Shown: positions 26,901 through 36,409 of the stretch, piece by piece
Position numbering within the stretch: the stretch's first letter is position 1
Layout of the letters: the number at the start of each line of letters is the position of its first letter
Notes under the pieces: generated by a model
Databases searched by the model: none
What the model was told of the DNA's origin: nothing
What the model saw: the letters and a program-made list of their open reading frames with translations, nothing else
DNA from: Blepharisma stoltei
Lineage: Eukaryota; Ciliophora; Heterotrichea; Heterotrichida; Blepharismidae
Reading direction: 5' to 3'
NCBI GenBank assembly: GCA_914767885.1
Contig: CAJZBQ010000035.1
Coordinates: forward strand, 682,001-746,000
DNA: 64,000 nt
Made by a program: the position numbers and the translations under genes

Positions 26901-29900
26901 TGGGGAGCCTGGAAGTAAAGTAGGGTTTACTCTTTCTTCATCAATAATTTCTAGTGATTCCTTACTCTCTCCTCTCTGTAGGCGAAAAAAAAAATTCTGA
27001 TGGAGGGGATAATTTTTTTTTTTAAATTTATAAATAAATATTTTATAGTATTTTTTTTAAAGCAATATATTAATTTAATTTGTAAAATTTTTCTTAAACA
27101 GAATCAGCTAGAGATTTCATTATAATAACTATTATTTATATATCAAAATATTTTTCATAAAATTTTTATATTAAAAAATTATTCATTTAAGAAGGGTAGA
27201 TTTTACACAAAAACTAGAGAGTTTACCAATGGTTTTGTTTGTTCACAGAGCGGAAGAGTTAGGTTTATCTTCTGAATCACTTGAATTTGAGCTTAGAGAT
27301 TGTGAAGTCGGCGAAGCTTTGCTAGCTAAGACTTGCCAAGTCTGTGATTCTGGAACTTATAATCTCAATGCTGGTGATTCTTGTAAAGATTGCCCAACTT
27401 CTGCTAAATGCTATGGGAAAAATAATATTTATCCCAAAGCAGGCTATTGAAGAGTAAGCAACTTGACCGACAATTTTTTGGCATGCCCAAATTCTCATGC
27501 ATGCTTAGGAGGAATTGATTCTAACAATTCAGTGGGAACCTGCAAAAAAGGCTATCAAGGGAATTTATGCCAGTCCTGCGAAGAAGGGTATTCACGAAAT
27601 GGAGAAGACACTTGCTCTAAGTGCCCAAATCCAGTCACAAATAGCTTAATATTAGTAGGGATGATAACCCTTGCTTTATTTATTGTCCTTATTATGACGA
27701 GGTCATCTATTAAATCAGCATATAAACCGAAATCGCTTACATCAGTTTATATCAAAATTTTTATGAATTATTTACAACTTGTAGTTGTTACAGCTTCTTT
27801 CAATTTAAATTGACCTCAGCTTGTTCTTCAGGTATTTTCGATTCAAAATACTGCGGGAAGCATGACTGACCAAATATTTTCAGTTGATTGCTATTTGCAA
27901 GGACAAAAATCAAAGCCATTTTTTTCAAAATTGATATTTATGGCTGTTCTCCCTATGATTTTGGCATTTTTGACTATGATGTTTTGGGTTGGGTATTATC
28001 TTTTTGTTTTAGAAACAAAATACCTTAAAAATAAATTTTTAGGCTCTTTAGTAGTTCAGCTATTTTTAATACAGCCTTCACTTGTGAAATACAATTTTTC
28101 AAATTTTAACTGTATGGAAATAGAGTCTGGATCTTATTACCTTAGATCTGACTTAGACATTAAATGTTGGGATGCTGAGCATATTACTTATTCTTTGACT
28201 GTTGCTCTTCCAAGTATTATAATTTGATGCATAGCGGTACCAACTTTATGCTTACCCTCCCTTCCGTGAGAGGACAAACCATTAGAAAAATCCCTAGGGT
28301 AAAAACCGCTCTCCAATAGCGAAAACAAAATTTTTTAATATAAAAGCGCTTTATAAAAAAAAATTAATATAATAGTAATAATTATTATAATAGCAATTCT
28401 GCTATGTTTTAAGCAGCTTCATTTTAAACATAAATTTTAAAAATTAAATAATATTAGTTTGCAATATTTTTAAAATTCAAAAAATCAACTCCCTCCTTCA
28501 GTGACAATTTTTTTTCACACACAGAGATTGGGAGTTATGATCTATACATAAGCATAGAGAACAGTTAAATACTATAGAATTAAAACTTCAATTTGGCTTT
28601 TTATATCTTGGCTTCAAAGATAAAACTTATTATTGGGAATTTACAATTCTCTATAGAAAAATTCTAATTATTTGCTGCGCAGTTTTTCTTGGCTCTACGT
28701 CAACACGAATTCAAGCATTAACTGTTTTCTTTTTGCTGCTTTTTTGCTTTTTCCTACATCGCAAAATTGAACCTTATTGTACAAATCAGCTCAATTCATT
28801 GGAAACTAAATCAATTCTTGTATCTGGACTGACTATTTATAGTGGTTTATACTATTTGACAGATGATTTAATCTACCCAGCAAGGATTCTTCTATTTATA
28901 ATAATTGTATCAGCGAACTTGTTTTTCTTAGCCCATTGAATTTCGAGCATGACTGGAGTAGGGATCTCTATTTTGTACTCAAAAATCAAATTTCTGAGAA
29001 GAATGATGCATGGAACAAGAATCGAAAAATGGATTCAGAGTATTTCTCCTATCAATATTAGCGACCAAGAAACAGACTTCGATAAAAATTCGATTACTAA
29101 AGAAATTCAAAATATTTCGATGAATTCTATTATTACCTATAGTACCCCCTCGTTTGTCGCATTTTCTAGTTTTTTTTTATAAGAGAAAAAAAAATTTTCA
29201 GGACCTCATTTGTCGCATTTTCTATTTTTTTTTTAAGCCAAAAAAAAATCGGTTCAGGACCTCGCTTGTCGCATTTTCTAGTTTTTTTTTTCTCTCTATA
29301 AATTCCTAAAAATTAAAATTCGTCAAGGGATCAGTTAGTGAAAATTTCATCATTTCTTCCTTCAAAATCCTTGCTCCCATTCCTCAATCCCCACAGCTTG
29401 CTTCCCATTACCTGCTCCCATTGCTTAAGCCTCACCACTTGCCATTCACCATTCTTATTCCCCTATCTTCATGCCTATTTCCTTATTTGATAGCTTAATT
29501 TCTAGTCTTCCATATTAATTAATGGAGTTGCGCGAAATTGAGGACCAGCCGATAAAAATCCCGGCAATGATTCAAAGCATGGCCTATGGAGAGAGGCTCA
29601 ATGCAAAGCAGATCCAAGAGCGTCTTGCTGCTTGTGGCAAGGACATGAGCCTGACGACGATCAGGCACTACACCAACAAGTTCAATCCTGAAGAGCACAC
29701 TTTAGAGCTCAGGCGGAAGCTTGTGGACCATGGACTATCGCCTCCTCCTAAGAAAATGGAATGATGGAGAGAGCATAGTCAAGAGGATCATTGACGTAGG
29801 TTTCTTTAAAAACGAAGAACTTGCGACAATCTTGGGGACTTCTAAACGGACTATTGAGCGAATTGCTGCAGAGAATACTGAGAGTGAATCTGACGAAGCG

Positions 29901-31312
29901 GCTGGAAGAGAAGAGGCACTATCCAGATCTCCCCTAAAGCATTGAAGTGATGAAGACTTTGCTGAGGTCATTAAAGGAATGTGAGAAGGATACAGGCTTT
30001 GTCAGCAAGGCAAGTTTTGAGGGCCCAATTCAAAAGAAAGACAGTTGACATCAGCGAAGAACAGCTAGGAAAAGAGCTGAAGAAGAGGGGATATGTCTAT
30101 AGGAAGAAGAGGGGTTGTTCTACAGCTAACTGAAGCTCATAAAGAGCAGAGAATGTCCTGGTGATTGACTCAGATATCGCTTCATGGATCTTCAGTGATG
30201 AGTGCTATGTGCATCTCTTTCGTAACTCTAATTTGTCGTGGTGCAAAGAAGGGATAAACGCAACGATTGAAGAGCCTATCAATTGAAAAACCTCAATTAT
30301 GATCTGGGGAGGAATTTCTATCGTTTTTGGCAAAATGCTCTTCATAAAGAAGGAGAAGTATGCAATCAATGCCCAAATCTATATCAGAGACATTCTCCAG
30401 GGCTATATTGAGCCTTTAGATGGAGACTACACCTTCGTTCAGGATGGGGCAACAGCCCATACTGCAAGGCAGACTATGGAATATTGCAGAGAAAAACGGG
30501 ATTGATGTGAAGACTCAATCGCCGAAGAGCCCAGATCTCAATCCAATTGAGATGATCTGGGCCAATTTGAAGAGGAAAGTGGAGAAAAGAAGGCCTGACA
30601 GCAAAGCCAGACTAATTGCTGCCATTCAGGAGTCATAGGACGAAATTTCTTTTGAGGAAGTGCAAAATTCCATTCTTAAGGTGAAAAATGAAAGAGCAAG
30701 CAGGCCATTGAAGCGCAAGGAGAATGGAGTTAATAAGCTAGCTAATTTAATCTATTCTCTAAAAAGGGGAGAGTAAACTGGGAAGGACTGGGAAGGACTG
30801 GGAAGGACTGGGAAGGACTGGGAAGGACTGGGAAGGACTGGGAAGGACTGGGAAGGACTGGGAAGGACTGGGAAGGACTGGGAAGGACTCGGGCCTGCTA
30901 ACCCTCTGCAGGCAAATGTAAGGTAAACTCCTCTATAATTACTCAATTAAATTAATCAGAAACTATTTTTTAAAAAAACTAAGATTTGCGACATCAAAAA
31001 AAAAATAAAAAAACTAGAAATTGCGAAAAATGTATTTGCACTAGAAAATGCGACAAAACGAGGGGGGGGGTACTATATAACACTGAAGAAGGAGACTCAC
31101 CAGGACTGAAAAATTGGAAAAGGTTAAAATTTAGTGAAATTACCCAAAGTCCGGAAGTATCAGTATTCGAAATTAAGACAAATAATGTGGAGTATGACCA
31201 TAATCATGAAAAAGATAGCATTTCTATTTTAAAAGAAGCTGATGATACTTCAATTTTTGAAAAAGTTCCATATCCGACTTTAAGGGAGGTAGATAATGAA
31301 GCAAAAGAATAA
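17962..31312 (+). CDS. Giant LNR/beta-helix/multi-pass surface protein, copy C (split by ten insert sites)
   Basis: The ATG at 17962 matches the start of copy B. Introns 18393-18408 (16 nt), 18676-18690 and 20569-20583 (15 nt each) coincide with those of B. With the inserts at 18001, 18988, 19832, 20797, 21309, 23865, 25539, 26965, 28255 and 29142 removed, the frame runs to TAA at 31312 and encodes about 2,393 residues with the same domain order as B (signal peptide, LNR modules, beta-helix, Cys-rich region, membrane domain, acidic tail). TGA is Trp throughout. Eight junctions are unambiguous. Those at 21309 and 23865 allow more than one solution, and 23865 lacks a usable TA pair. Outside the inserts no stops or frameshifts were found, which argues for a functional gene after excision rather than a pseudogene. 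Confidence 0.8.
18001..18326. mobile_element. CTCC...GGAG MITE-type IES in the signal-peptide region of copy C
   Basis: This 326-bp decayed GTGAGCGAAC-family element lies between codons 13 and 14 and is flanked by TTA. Excision gives KILLVIETFS, aligned with KILLIVEIFL of copy B. It is in the opposite orientation to the 16090 element: the two-tier motif end lies on the right. Confidence 0.85.
18988..19331 (+). mobile_element. Retroposon-like insert with 13-bp target duplication in copy C
   Basis: This 344-bp insert is flanked by TAATTATTTATGT (18975-18987 and 19319-19331). It begins ATACATTAAAATGGC and ends with the tail AAGTTAAGTTAAG. Removing one duplicate restores NYLCGDC in the LNR region, as in copy B. 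The body is GC-richer than the gene and non-coding. Confidence 0.8.
19832..19949. mobile_element. Short TA-bounded IES in copy C
   Basis: The insert is 118 bp. Excision between the TA at 19830-19831 and the TA at 19948-19949 gives PRYYYKMDVVICAP, aligned with PRYYYTRAFDWYGVICAP in copy B. Only weak inverted similarity exists at the ends (AATAGGT near the left, its partner near the right). It is not related to the MITE families. Confidence 0.65.
20797..21276 (+). mobile_element. Retroposon-like insert with 12-bp target duplication in copy C
   Basis: This 480-bp insert is flanked by TATGAAGTCAAT (20785-20796) and TATGAAGTTAAT (21265-21276), a duplication with one mismatch. It begins ATATAATTATAATGG and ends with an A-rich tail, AATAAAAGTAAAATAAC. 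Removal restores YEVNDAVDLAGF, matching YEVNGAIDLAGF of copy B. Confidence 0.75.
21309..21798. mobile_element. Retroposon-like insert with 12-bp target duplication in copy C
   Basis: This 490-bp GC-rich insert is flanked by ATTTATGGTTCT (21297-21308 and 21787-21798). Exact removal of one duplicate would give CTC-TAA, but several TA pairs in and beside the duplication (for example 21300/21800) keep an open frame (GFNQIKYV). It shares a GTGTG(T/C)ATCCGG(G/A)TAGG box (minus strand) with the insert at 32995-33558, so both probably lie on the minus strand. Confidence 0.7.
24128..24880 (-). mobile_element. Retroposon-like unit, minus strand, nested in the composite insert
   Basis: Flanked by AAAGGGGTTCATT (24115-24127) and AAAGGGGTTGATT (24868-24880). 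On the minus strand it begins AATAAAATGGTATATGG and carries AATTAGCTC, TTTTATTTATGGGTTGGG and GAACTTCTGCACAG boxes, shared with the units at 25539 and 38297. It ends in a CTAAGGCTAAGACTAAG tail. A decayed MITE sits inside it. Confidence 0.75.
24153..24498. mobile_element. Decayed MITE nested in the 24128 retroposon
   Basis: 346 bp between TA at 24151-24152 and TA at 24497-24498. The ends CTCCCCCAATCCG and CGCTCATGGAGCGAG and the conserved A/T-rich core (TTTCATTATAATAATTATAACTT) identify the GTGAGCGAAC family, in reverse orientation. Confidence 0.7.
25539..26367 (+). mobile_element. Retroposon-like unit with 17-bp target duplication in copy C
   Basis: Flanked by GTGCATCTCTATATGGA at 25522-25538 and 26351-26367. 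It begins TAATAATAAAATGGC and carries the TTTTATTATTATGGGGTTGG box. It ends in the tail AATCAATCTAAGTCTAA. A 389-bp MITE is nested in it (25592-25980). Removing one duplicate restores CASLYGGSIYS, matching CASQYGGSIYS of copy B. Confidence 0.85.
25592..25980. mobile_element. Intact GTGAGCGAAC-family MITE nested in a retroposon
   Basis: This 389-bp, nearly undecayed copy is flanked by TAA. The left end is a fold-back (CTCCGTGAGCGAACAAAA then GTTCGCTCACGGAGG). The right end has two motif copies, at about 25895-25910 and 25950-25975. It is nearly identical, in reverse orientation or the same, to the copies at 41387, 43801, 59166 and 60136. Its removal rejoins the retroposon body TTAAGCAAGTTTTATT, matching the related unit at 38297. 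Confidence 0.9.
26965..27261. mobile_element. CTCC...GGAG MITE-type IES in copy C
   Basis: 297 bp, flanked by TTA. Excision gives SDSLGLSSESLEF, aligned with SSSLPSDSLEF of copy B. The element is decayed (CTCTCTGTAGGCGAAAA, GTTCACAGAGCGGAAGAG). Confidence 0.8.
28255..28537. mobile_element. CTCC...GGAG MITE-type IES in the membrane domain of copy C
   Basis: 283 bp, flanked by TTA. Excision gives LCLWSIHKHREQLN, matching LCLWSIHMHREQLN of copy B. The motifs are decayed (CCTTCCGTGAGAGGACAAAC, CACACAGAGATTGGGAG). Confidence 0.85.
29522..30700 (+). pseudogene. Decayed Tc1/mariner (DDE) transposase
   Basis: Pieces of one transposase occur in shifting frames. An N-terminal helix-turn-helix-like part lies at 29522-29760, a second DNA-binding part (LGTSKRTIERI) at 29780-29945, and a GYVYRKK linker near 30090. 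The catalytic region has the first Asp in IFSDEC (about 30190), the second in FVQDGATAHTA (about 30440) and the Glu in SPDLNPIEMIW (about 30540). At least three frameshifts and in-frame stops mean no active enzyme is encoded by this copy. Base composition is more balanced than in host genes. Confidence 0.85.
30775..30889 (+). repeat. 10-bp minisatellite (GGGAAGGACT)n inside the transposon
   Basis: About eleven perfect tandem copies of GGGAAGGACT. The array sits between the transposase remnant and the right inverted end. Confidence 0.95.
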
Positions 31313-31478
31313 GCGGGCTTCAGCTCCTTATTTAAAATTTATGATAATTCTCAAATTTTTTTGATTAATATTTATAAATGAATTTCAATTTTATTCTATA
31401 CTTACTATTTATCCATATTTTAAAATATCAAACCGTGCAATCAAAATTTTTTAGAAATATGTATAGCCTTCGTTTTCC

Positions 31479-32592
31479 TTAACTAGCTATATGGATATTC
31501 ATCGCTTCCGTTATATTTTGAAAAGGATTCGCTTTACAAACCGGGCACTTTGGAAACCCCTCTGCATTAACAAACCAGCTTTCAATACAATTAGCATGAA
31601 AAATATGCTTGCAAACCAGTTTTCTAACAAGAATCCCTTCTTCCAAACTATCTATAATTTACTCATCAAAACAAATGCAGCATGTTTTAACACCTACTTC
31701 AATCATATTATTCAAAAACTTCAACTTCGGCATGCACTGCTGAATATTGTTTTCTGTCACATAAGCTAGTGACGTTTCTGGAACCATTTCATATCCTCTT
31801 GCTCTATTAACCGTTTGAGAAGGAATTATACGGGCATAGGTTTGATATCCTTTAAATTTATAAAGACAAGTGCAGCAGCTAGCGCAGCATAAAACAAACA
31901 TAATTGCAAGGACAATTATTGTTGCCAGCTGCTCAGAAGAAAGGCTCGATGATTTTGAAGTAGTTTTTGCCATTTGTCAGCTTATAGAAACGCCTGAGTA
32001 CGAAGAATAAGTTTCATCAGTGATATAGCCTATGATTAAATAATTTGTTTCGGTAATGTTAATTGTTTTATAATAATCTTTGCTAATAGCTGTTCACGTC
32101 GGGGTATAGCTATCAATATTTATATTATCTACTGTAGGCGGAACGTAATAGCCTATTATTTTTATTTTTCCAGGATTCTATATAAAGTTTACATACTCCC
32201 ATAAACATGTAGGAAAATGATAAAGTGTCATAGCCATAAGAGTCATAATAGGAGTGTCCATCTATAATTCAATAGCATATTGTTCCAGAGGAAATTTCTG
32301 CTGAGCTTAAAATATTCCCTACTACTGTATAGTAATTAATCGGATAGCCACATATAGACTAATTTGTTTTTACTTTGTCTCTTGAGCAGGCTGTAAACAA
32401 ATTTGAGCAAGTTTCTGAAGTAGGATCGCATGATTTGCATTTTGGATCGCAATTAGTAGAATTCAAAGAGCAAGTCATACCACTGCAAGGATTGCTGATT
32501 AGATAATACTAAATTCAAGCTTCATTAAGTATTTTGCAATATTTACAGGTATTCGAACATGAAAATGATTGCAAGATTTTCAAAAAAACCAT
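31479..32592 (-). CDS. Membrane-anchored RING-H2 finger protein with Cys-rich ectodomain
   Basis: Read on the minus strand from the ATG at 32592. Introns are 32495-32509, 32359-32373 and 31648-31662 (15 nt each) and 32178-32196 (19 nt). With these removed one frame runs to TAA at 31479-31481. The N-terminal half has Cys-rich motifs (CSNTCKYC, CDPKCKSCD) and a C..Y.....DSYGYDTL region. A single membrane segment (LATIIVLAIMFVLCC) follows, then a C-terminal RING-H2 (CCICFDD...CKHIFHANCIESWF...CPVC). RING-H2 proteins of this layout are E3 ubiquitin ligases of endomembranes. The N-terminus may extend further, as no clear signal peptide is seen. TGA is used for Trp (SISWQMAK). It is convergent with copy C, 166 bp away. 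Confidence 0.75.
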
Positions 32593-32723
32593 TAATAGAC
32601 TGAGCATTTAATTATTTTAAATCATTGATTACTCCCTCCTCATAATAAGCAAATTCTTGATGTTTTTGCACAAATTTTCATATAGTAAATTTTTAATGAA
32701 TAGATAAATGTCCAAAATTTGTA
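32593..32723. other. Intergenic, degenerate MITE end
   Basis: TTACTCCCTCCTCATAATAAGC at about 32629 resembles a decayed left end of the GTGAGCGAAC family, but no matching right end was found. Confidence 0.3.
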
Positions 32724-33658
32724 ACGATGACCCCCCCGTCAATCTTCATGTCTACTGCAACAAAAATTTTTCGAAAAAACTTCATGCCTACTGCAACACA
32801 ATATTTTTATAAAAAAATTAATGCATTTTTCTCTAGTGAGTTTCTCAAAAAAACCATAAAACAGCGCTGCTGTAGGTGTTTCAATGACCTTCTCATCGAG
32901 ATTTGGACGGCTATTGCTAGGCTCGCCATTTTATTAAACTTATCTAGCTAAAAAGTACAGAAAAATTTAAGATGCGCATCGAAAATTTGTTGCATTGGAT
33001 TAGATTAAGATTATTACAGACAGGCGCTAGCCATATTGATGACGCAGTCATTAAAGTGCTCCCGTACTCAAGGTTCTACTGCTTTTCGACTCCAGCCCAG
33101 AGGATCTATCCCTCTTGCGAGTGCCCTTCCGGTACCTTCTGTCTCCTCCTTGCCTTGAGAGTTCAGTCTCGAGTGGGCGGCTTATGGATTTCTGCGGCCA
33201 TTCTACGGGCGATTGGAGTAACTTGATTCCAAGGATCCTTGGAGTCTATTGAGTGTCAAAGTGCCTTTCTTCTACAGCTACAGGAAAAAGACTGTTTCCC
33301 CTGTGACCTGGGCTGAAACCCTCAGTTTTCTCGTTAGAGGAATGCCCATGGGTCCTCTGATCCATGGACGTTGCTGAACACCTCCATTTCCAACTACAGG
33401 AAAGCAGCCAAAACCTACCCGGATACACACTTCTTGAGCCTCTGTCTGATTCTCGGCTCGGAGTCCGTCCCAGCTCGCTGTAGCCATAAGGTCTGGACTG
33501 CTGCGCCAAGAGGGCAGGTTGACACGTGTCGCCATTTTAATGTATATAATTTGTTGCAATAGACATGAAAATTATTATTTTTTTTATATAAAATTTTATA
33601 TTAAAAAATTGCATTTTTGTTTGCAATAGACATGAAGATTGAGGGGGGGGTCATCGCT
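32724..33658. mobile_element. TIR element (CGATGACCCCCC ends) carrying a retroposon
   Basis: The inverted ends match over about 35 bp: CGATGACCCCCC plus TCAATCTTCATGTCTA on the left (32725-32755), and its complement on the right (33625-33657). Second inner copies lie at about 32780 and 33550. No transposase is present. The interior holds a GC-rich retroposon-like unit (32995-33558). Confidence 0.75.
32995..33558 (-). mobile_element. Retroposon-like unit, minus strand
   Basis: Flanked by AATTTGTTGCA at 32984-32994 and 33548-33558. On the minus strand it begins CATTAAAATGGCG and ends with the tail AATCTTAATCTAATCC. Near its start is TTGGCGCAGCAGTC, which resembles a pol III A box; no good B box was seen. 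The short minus-strand frames inside it have no recognisable domain. Confidence 0.7.
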
Positions 33659-34171
33659 ATTTTCATGTTTTATCTGAAAGCCTGCAATAAACAAAATTTT
33701 GATCTATTCATATTAGATTTTCTATATGAAAATTTTTGAAAAAAACGAATAAGTAAGAATTCGCTTATTACTAGGACGACTTAGTAGATATTTAAATGAT
33801 CTAATGACATGTCGGTGCATGAATAATATATAAAGAATTGTATAGGCTTTTTAAATTCAGAAAAAATCTTAGCACATCAATCAATGCTGAGTGATGGGCC
33901 TTATCTTTTATTAGTGACTTAACTTTTAGCATTATGATCACTTTACTAATCCTTAAGAAGATAAATTTTATTTTTCTCGTCTCTAAACTTATTTCCTATA
34001 ACTTTGATAAATAATCACAAAAAGAAGTGTAGAATTCTTTTTCATATATATTTATTTTTTAAATTTCAATCAGTCCTAGATTTCTCTCGTCCCAAAATTC
34101 GTTTAGTTATTCCATTTTCTTAAACATATATTCACAAGGCTTTCTACAAATCATATAATTTATACAGAATC
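33659..34171. other. Intergenic region
   Basis: About 510 bp of AT-rich DNA upstream of the next gene. No gene, repeat or motif was recognised. Confidence 0.4.
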
Positions 34172-35134
34172 ATGGAAGACTTTACTTGTCTTATGGATAT
34201 CGACCCAAATCCTATGATAGCGTTCGATATCGAAGAAGAATCAGAAATTTTGAATTATGTAAGTACTAGTACTGAAACTTCAAAAGAGCTAAACTACCTT
34301 GAGCAGAAATTCAACACAATTGATATCAAAGAAAAGTCTGCTGAAGAAGAAAAATCATCAATTTGTAGCAATAAGAGCACATACTATTCCAGTAAGAGCT
34401 CATGCACAAAGAGAAAAACAAACGAGTACAAAAAGACTATGGCAGTCGATTCGGCTCTAAAGTTCAAACTCGAAACTCTGCTTCTAGCTTTATTTAAAAG
34501 AAAAAAACCTAACAAGCCTCCCAAAAAAGAATATATTCGATGCACACTGATAAGAGGACACAAGCGCTCAATAAGACAAAGTTTCCAAGGAATTTACCCT
34601 TCAAAAGGGATTCACAAATTTTTATTAACTGATGCCAAATCTTACAGAATATGGAATTACTTAACACAAATCTGTCTCAGGGATAGTAGAGACTCAGCAA
34701 TAATGATGGAAAAGTCATCTACAGTAAAAGGCCCAAAAACTGATGGGAAAAGCAAGAGACAGCAAATTAAAGAAAATGATGAACTTAAAAAATCATTTAA
34801 TGATGACTTCTGTCGAAGCTATTTTCTCGAAGAAGTTATAAAGGAGCATTATTACTATTACATTAAACTTTTATTTGCTCATTTTGATTGTGATATTCTG
34901 TGCGAAAAATTTAATTTCTTTTGCTGTGAAGGAAGGCATACAGATATTTGTACCAAAAAATGGGAATTGTTAAACATTTTTGTCAGCGATTTAATGCTGA
35001 CTGATATAAAAATCGATCCTTGGTTTCCAATTGGAGAGCAAAGACAAAAAATAACACTGGAAGATATAGATGAGCTTTCAAAAGTCGCAGCCTACAATAA
35101 AGATGATGATGACATCTCACAATTCTTGGCATAG
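34172..35134 (+). CDS. Hypothetical protein, paralog of the gene at 36410
   Basis: An uninterrupted 320-residue frame, not recognised as a known family. The first ~95 residues are acidic and Ser-rich, followed by basic stretches (TKRKTNEYKK). A core (KPPKKEYIRC.LIRG.KR) and GPKTDGKSKR are shared with the paralog at 36410. The C-terminal third has aromatic/His motifs (KEHYYYYIKLLFAHFD) and a possible metal site (F.CCEGRHTDIC..KW), ending in a DPWFP motif and an acidic tail. The basic segments and Cys/His cluster could suit nucleic-acid binding, but that is speculative. Confidence 0.75.
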   Translation: MEDFTCLMDIDPNPMIAFDIEEESEILNYVSTSTETSKELNYLEQKFNTIDIKEKSAEEEKSSICSNKSTYYSSKSSCTKRKTNEYKKTMAVDSALKFKLETLLLALFKRKKPNKPPKKEYIRCTLIRGHKRSIRQSFQGIYPSKGIHKFLLTDAKSYRIWNYLTQICLRDSRDSAIMMEKSSTVKGPKTDGKSKRQQIKENDELKKSFNDDFCRSYFLEEVIKEHYYYYIKLLFAHFDCDILCEKFNFFCCEGRHTDICTKKWELLNIFVSDLMLTDIKIDPWFPIGEQRQKITLEDIDELSKVAAYNKDDDDISQFLA

Positions 35135-36409
35135 AAGAAAGACTAATTAAATTTAAAAAGATAAATTGTTCATTATTTAAAATCAGAAATTCATTGATTT
35201 ATGAGCTTATAATTCTTTGTATCATAAAAAATCATGCAATTTTCAATATTTAGATTACCCAATTGTTTTAATTTCTATTTCTATATAAATATTTACATTC
35301 CGCTGTTATGAATATACAAGGATATCAAATTAGTATCATGTACGAAGAGTTTTAATATGATTGTCCACCTATAATTTTGCTAAAGAAAATTTCATTAACT
35401 GAAATAGCCGATAGCCATATAAGTATTAATTGGATAATTATATCTCAGACAAATAGGTTAACTCGATCTAATAATATAAAAACTTATATCTGATAGTTCA
35501 TACATCGCTATAGATAGTCTTCTAAAAATGTAACCGTTATAATGAAGCTCGGTTCTTTCGCTTATAGAAATGTCCTAATTTTAAATAGAATAAAATTAGT
35601 TTATTCAGATAAATTGATGCAAAGACTTGTGAGAATTCAATTTGACTTTCAAAAACTAATGAGAGTAATTATATTTTATACTACTCGATAAAGTTTTTTA
35701 TTATAAAAATAACTATTTTATTTCATTTTTTAAATAAAATATATTAAAAATCTCAGCATGCATTATTTGAAATTTAAACCAAATATATCTATAAAATTTA
35801 TGTCTTTAGAATGTAAGCATTCTTAAAGCTAATAAAATAAGCTTAAGAATCGTTTATATTAGTATTAATTATATCAAAAAATTTTTTAATTCGTTCATTG
35901 AAGGCTTTTTCTGACTATAAATTTGATTACTGCTCATGAAGGCTTGATGCTCTGTAATTGATTTTGGAGAGTAACCATTTTAAAGCCTCTTGAATTATAA
36001 TAATAAATTATTATTAAAAATTGACTAATGAGTTTGCAGAGGCTTAGAAGAAAAAGAGATTGAATGCAATTAATTATAACAATCATTGATTAATAATTTC
36101 TTTGTCCCATCAAATAGACATAATTTTTGAAATTAATCGATTCTTAATATAATGATAACTTTATTTTTATGATACTTACAAAGAGTTTAATTTCTTTATG
36201 TTTATATATAATTTTTTTTCAAAGTAGCGAAATTCTTTATTTTTACAATTATTTCTTTTTGATTTCCTTGATTTTTAGCTTAAAAAGCCCATAGAATTTT
36301 GCTAGCTGCCATATTTATTCCACTCTTTGCCATTTATTCCACTTTTTAACAAATTTATGACATTTTTAGCTTGAACATATATAAATATAAATAAGCATTA
36401 CTTATAGAG
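35135..36409. other. AT-rich intergenic region
   Basis: About 1.3 kb with no open gene. It contains a probable decayed fragment of the RING-H2 gene at about 35330-35470; otherwise nothing was recognised. Confidence 0.4.
35330..35470 (-). pseudogene. Possible relic of the RING-H2 gene exon
   Basis: ATTGTCCACCTATAATTTTG, a gapped AAAATTTC, and AGTATTAATTGGATA line up in order with the 32240-32350 part of the RING-H2 gene (GTGTCCATCTATAATTCAAT, GAAATTTC, AGTAATTAATCGGATAGCC). Frame is lost. The similarity is by eye and modest. Confidence 0.4.

Larger units (their letters stand above)
29142..31079 (+). mobile_element. Tc1/mariner-type transposon inserted in the tail of copy C
   Basis: A 1.94-kb element lies between TA dinucleotides. 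Its inverted ends start GTACCCCCTCGTTTGTCGC and carry two or three tandem copies of a TTTGTCGCATTTTCTAG motif per end (29150-29285, and inverted at 30983-31070). Inside are a broken transposase gene and a 10-bp minisatellite. Excision at TA restores ITYNTEEGDSPG, identical to copy B. A TA target site is what Tc1/mariner elements use. Confidence 0.9.

Noticed and set aside
30775-30889. CRISPR-like array
   Set aside because: The 10-bp units are contiguous with no spacers, so it is a minisatellite inside a transposon, and the genome is eukaryotic.
33246-33562. Three overlapping frames that could be a small gene
   Set aside because: Inside a retroposon-like unit; no recognisable domain or coding bias on one strand.
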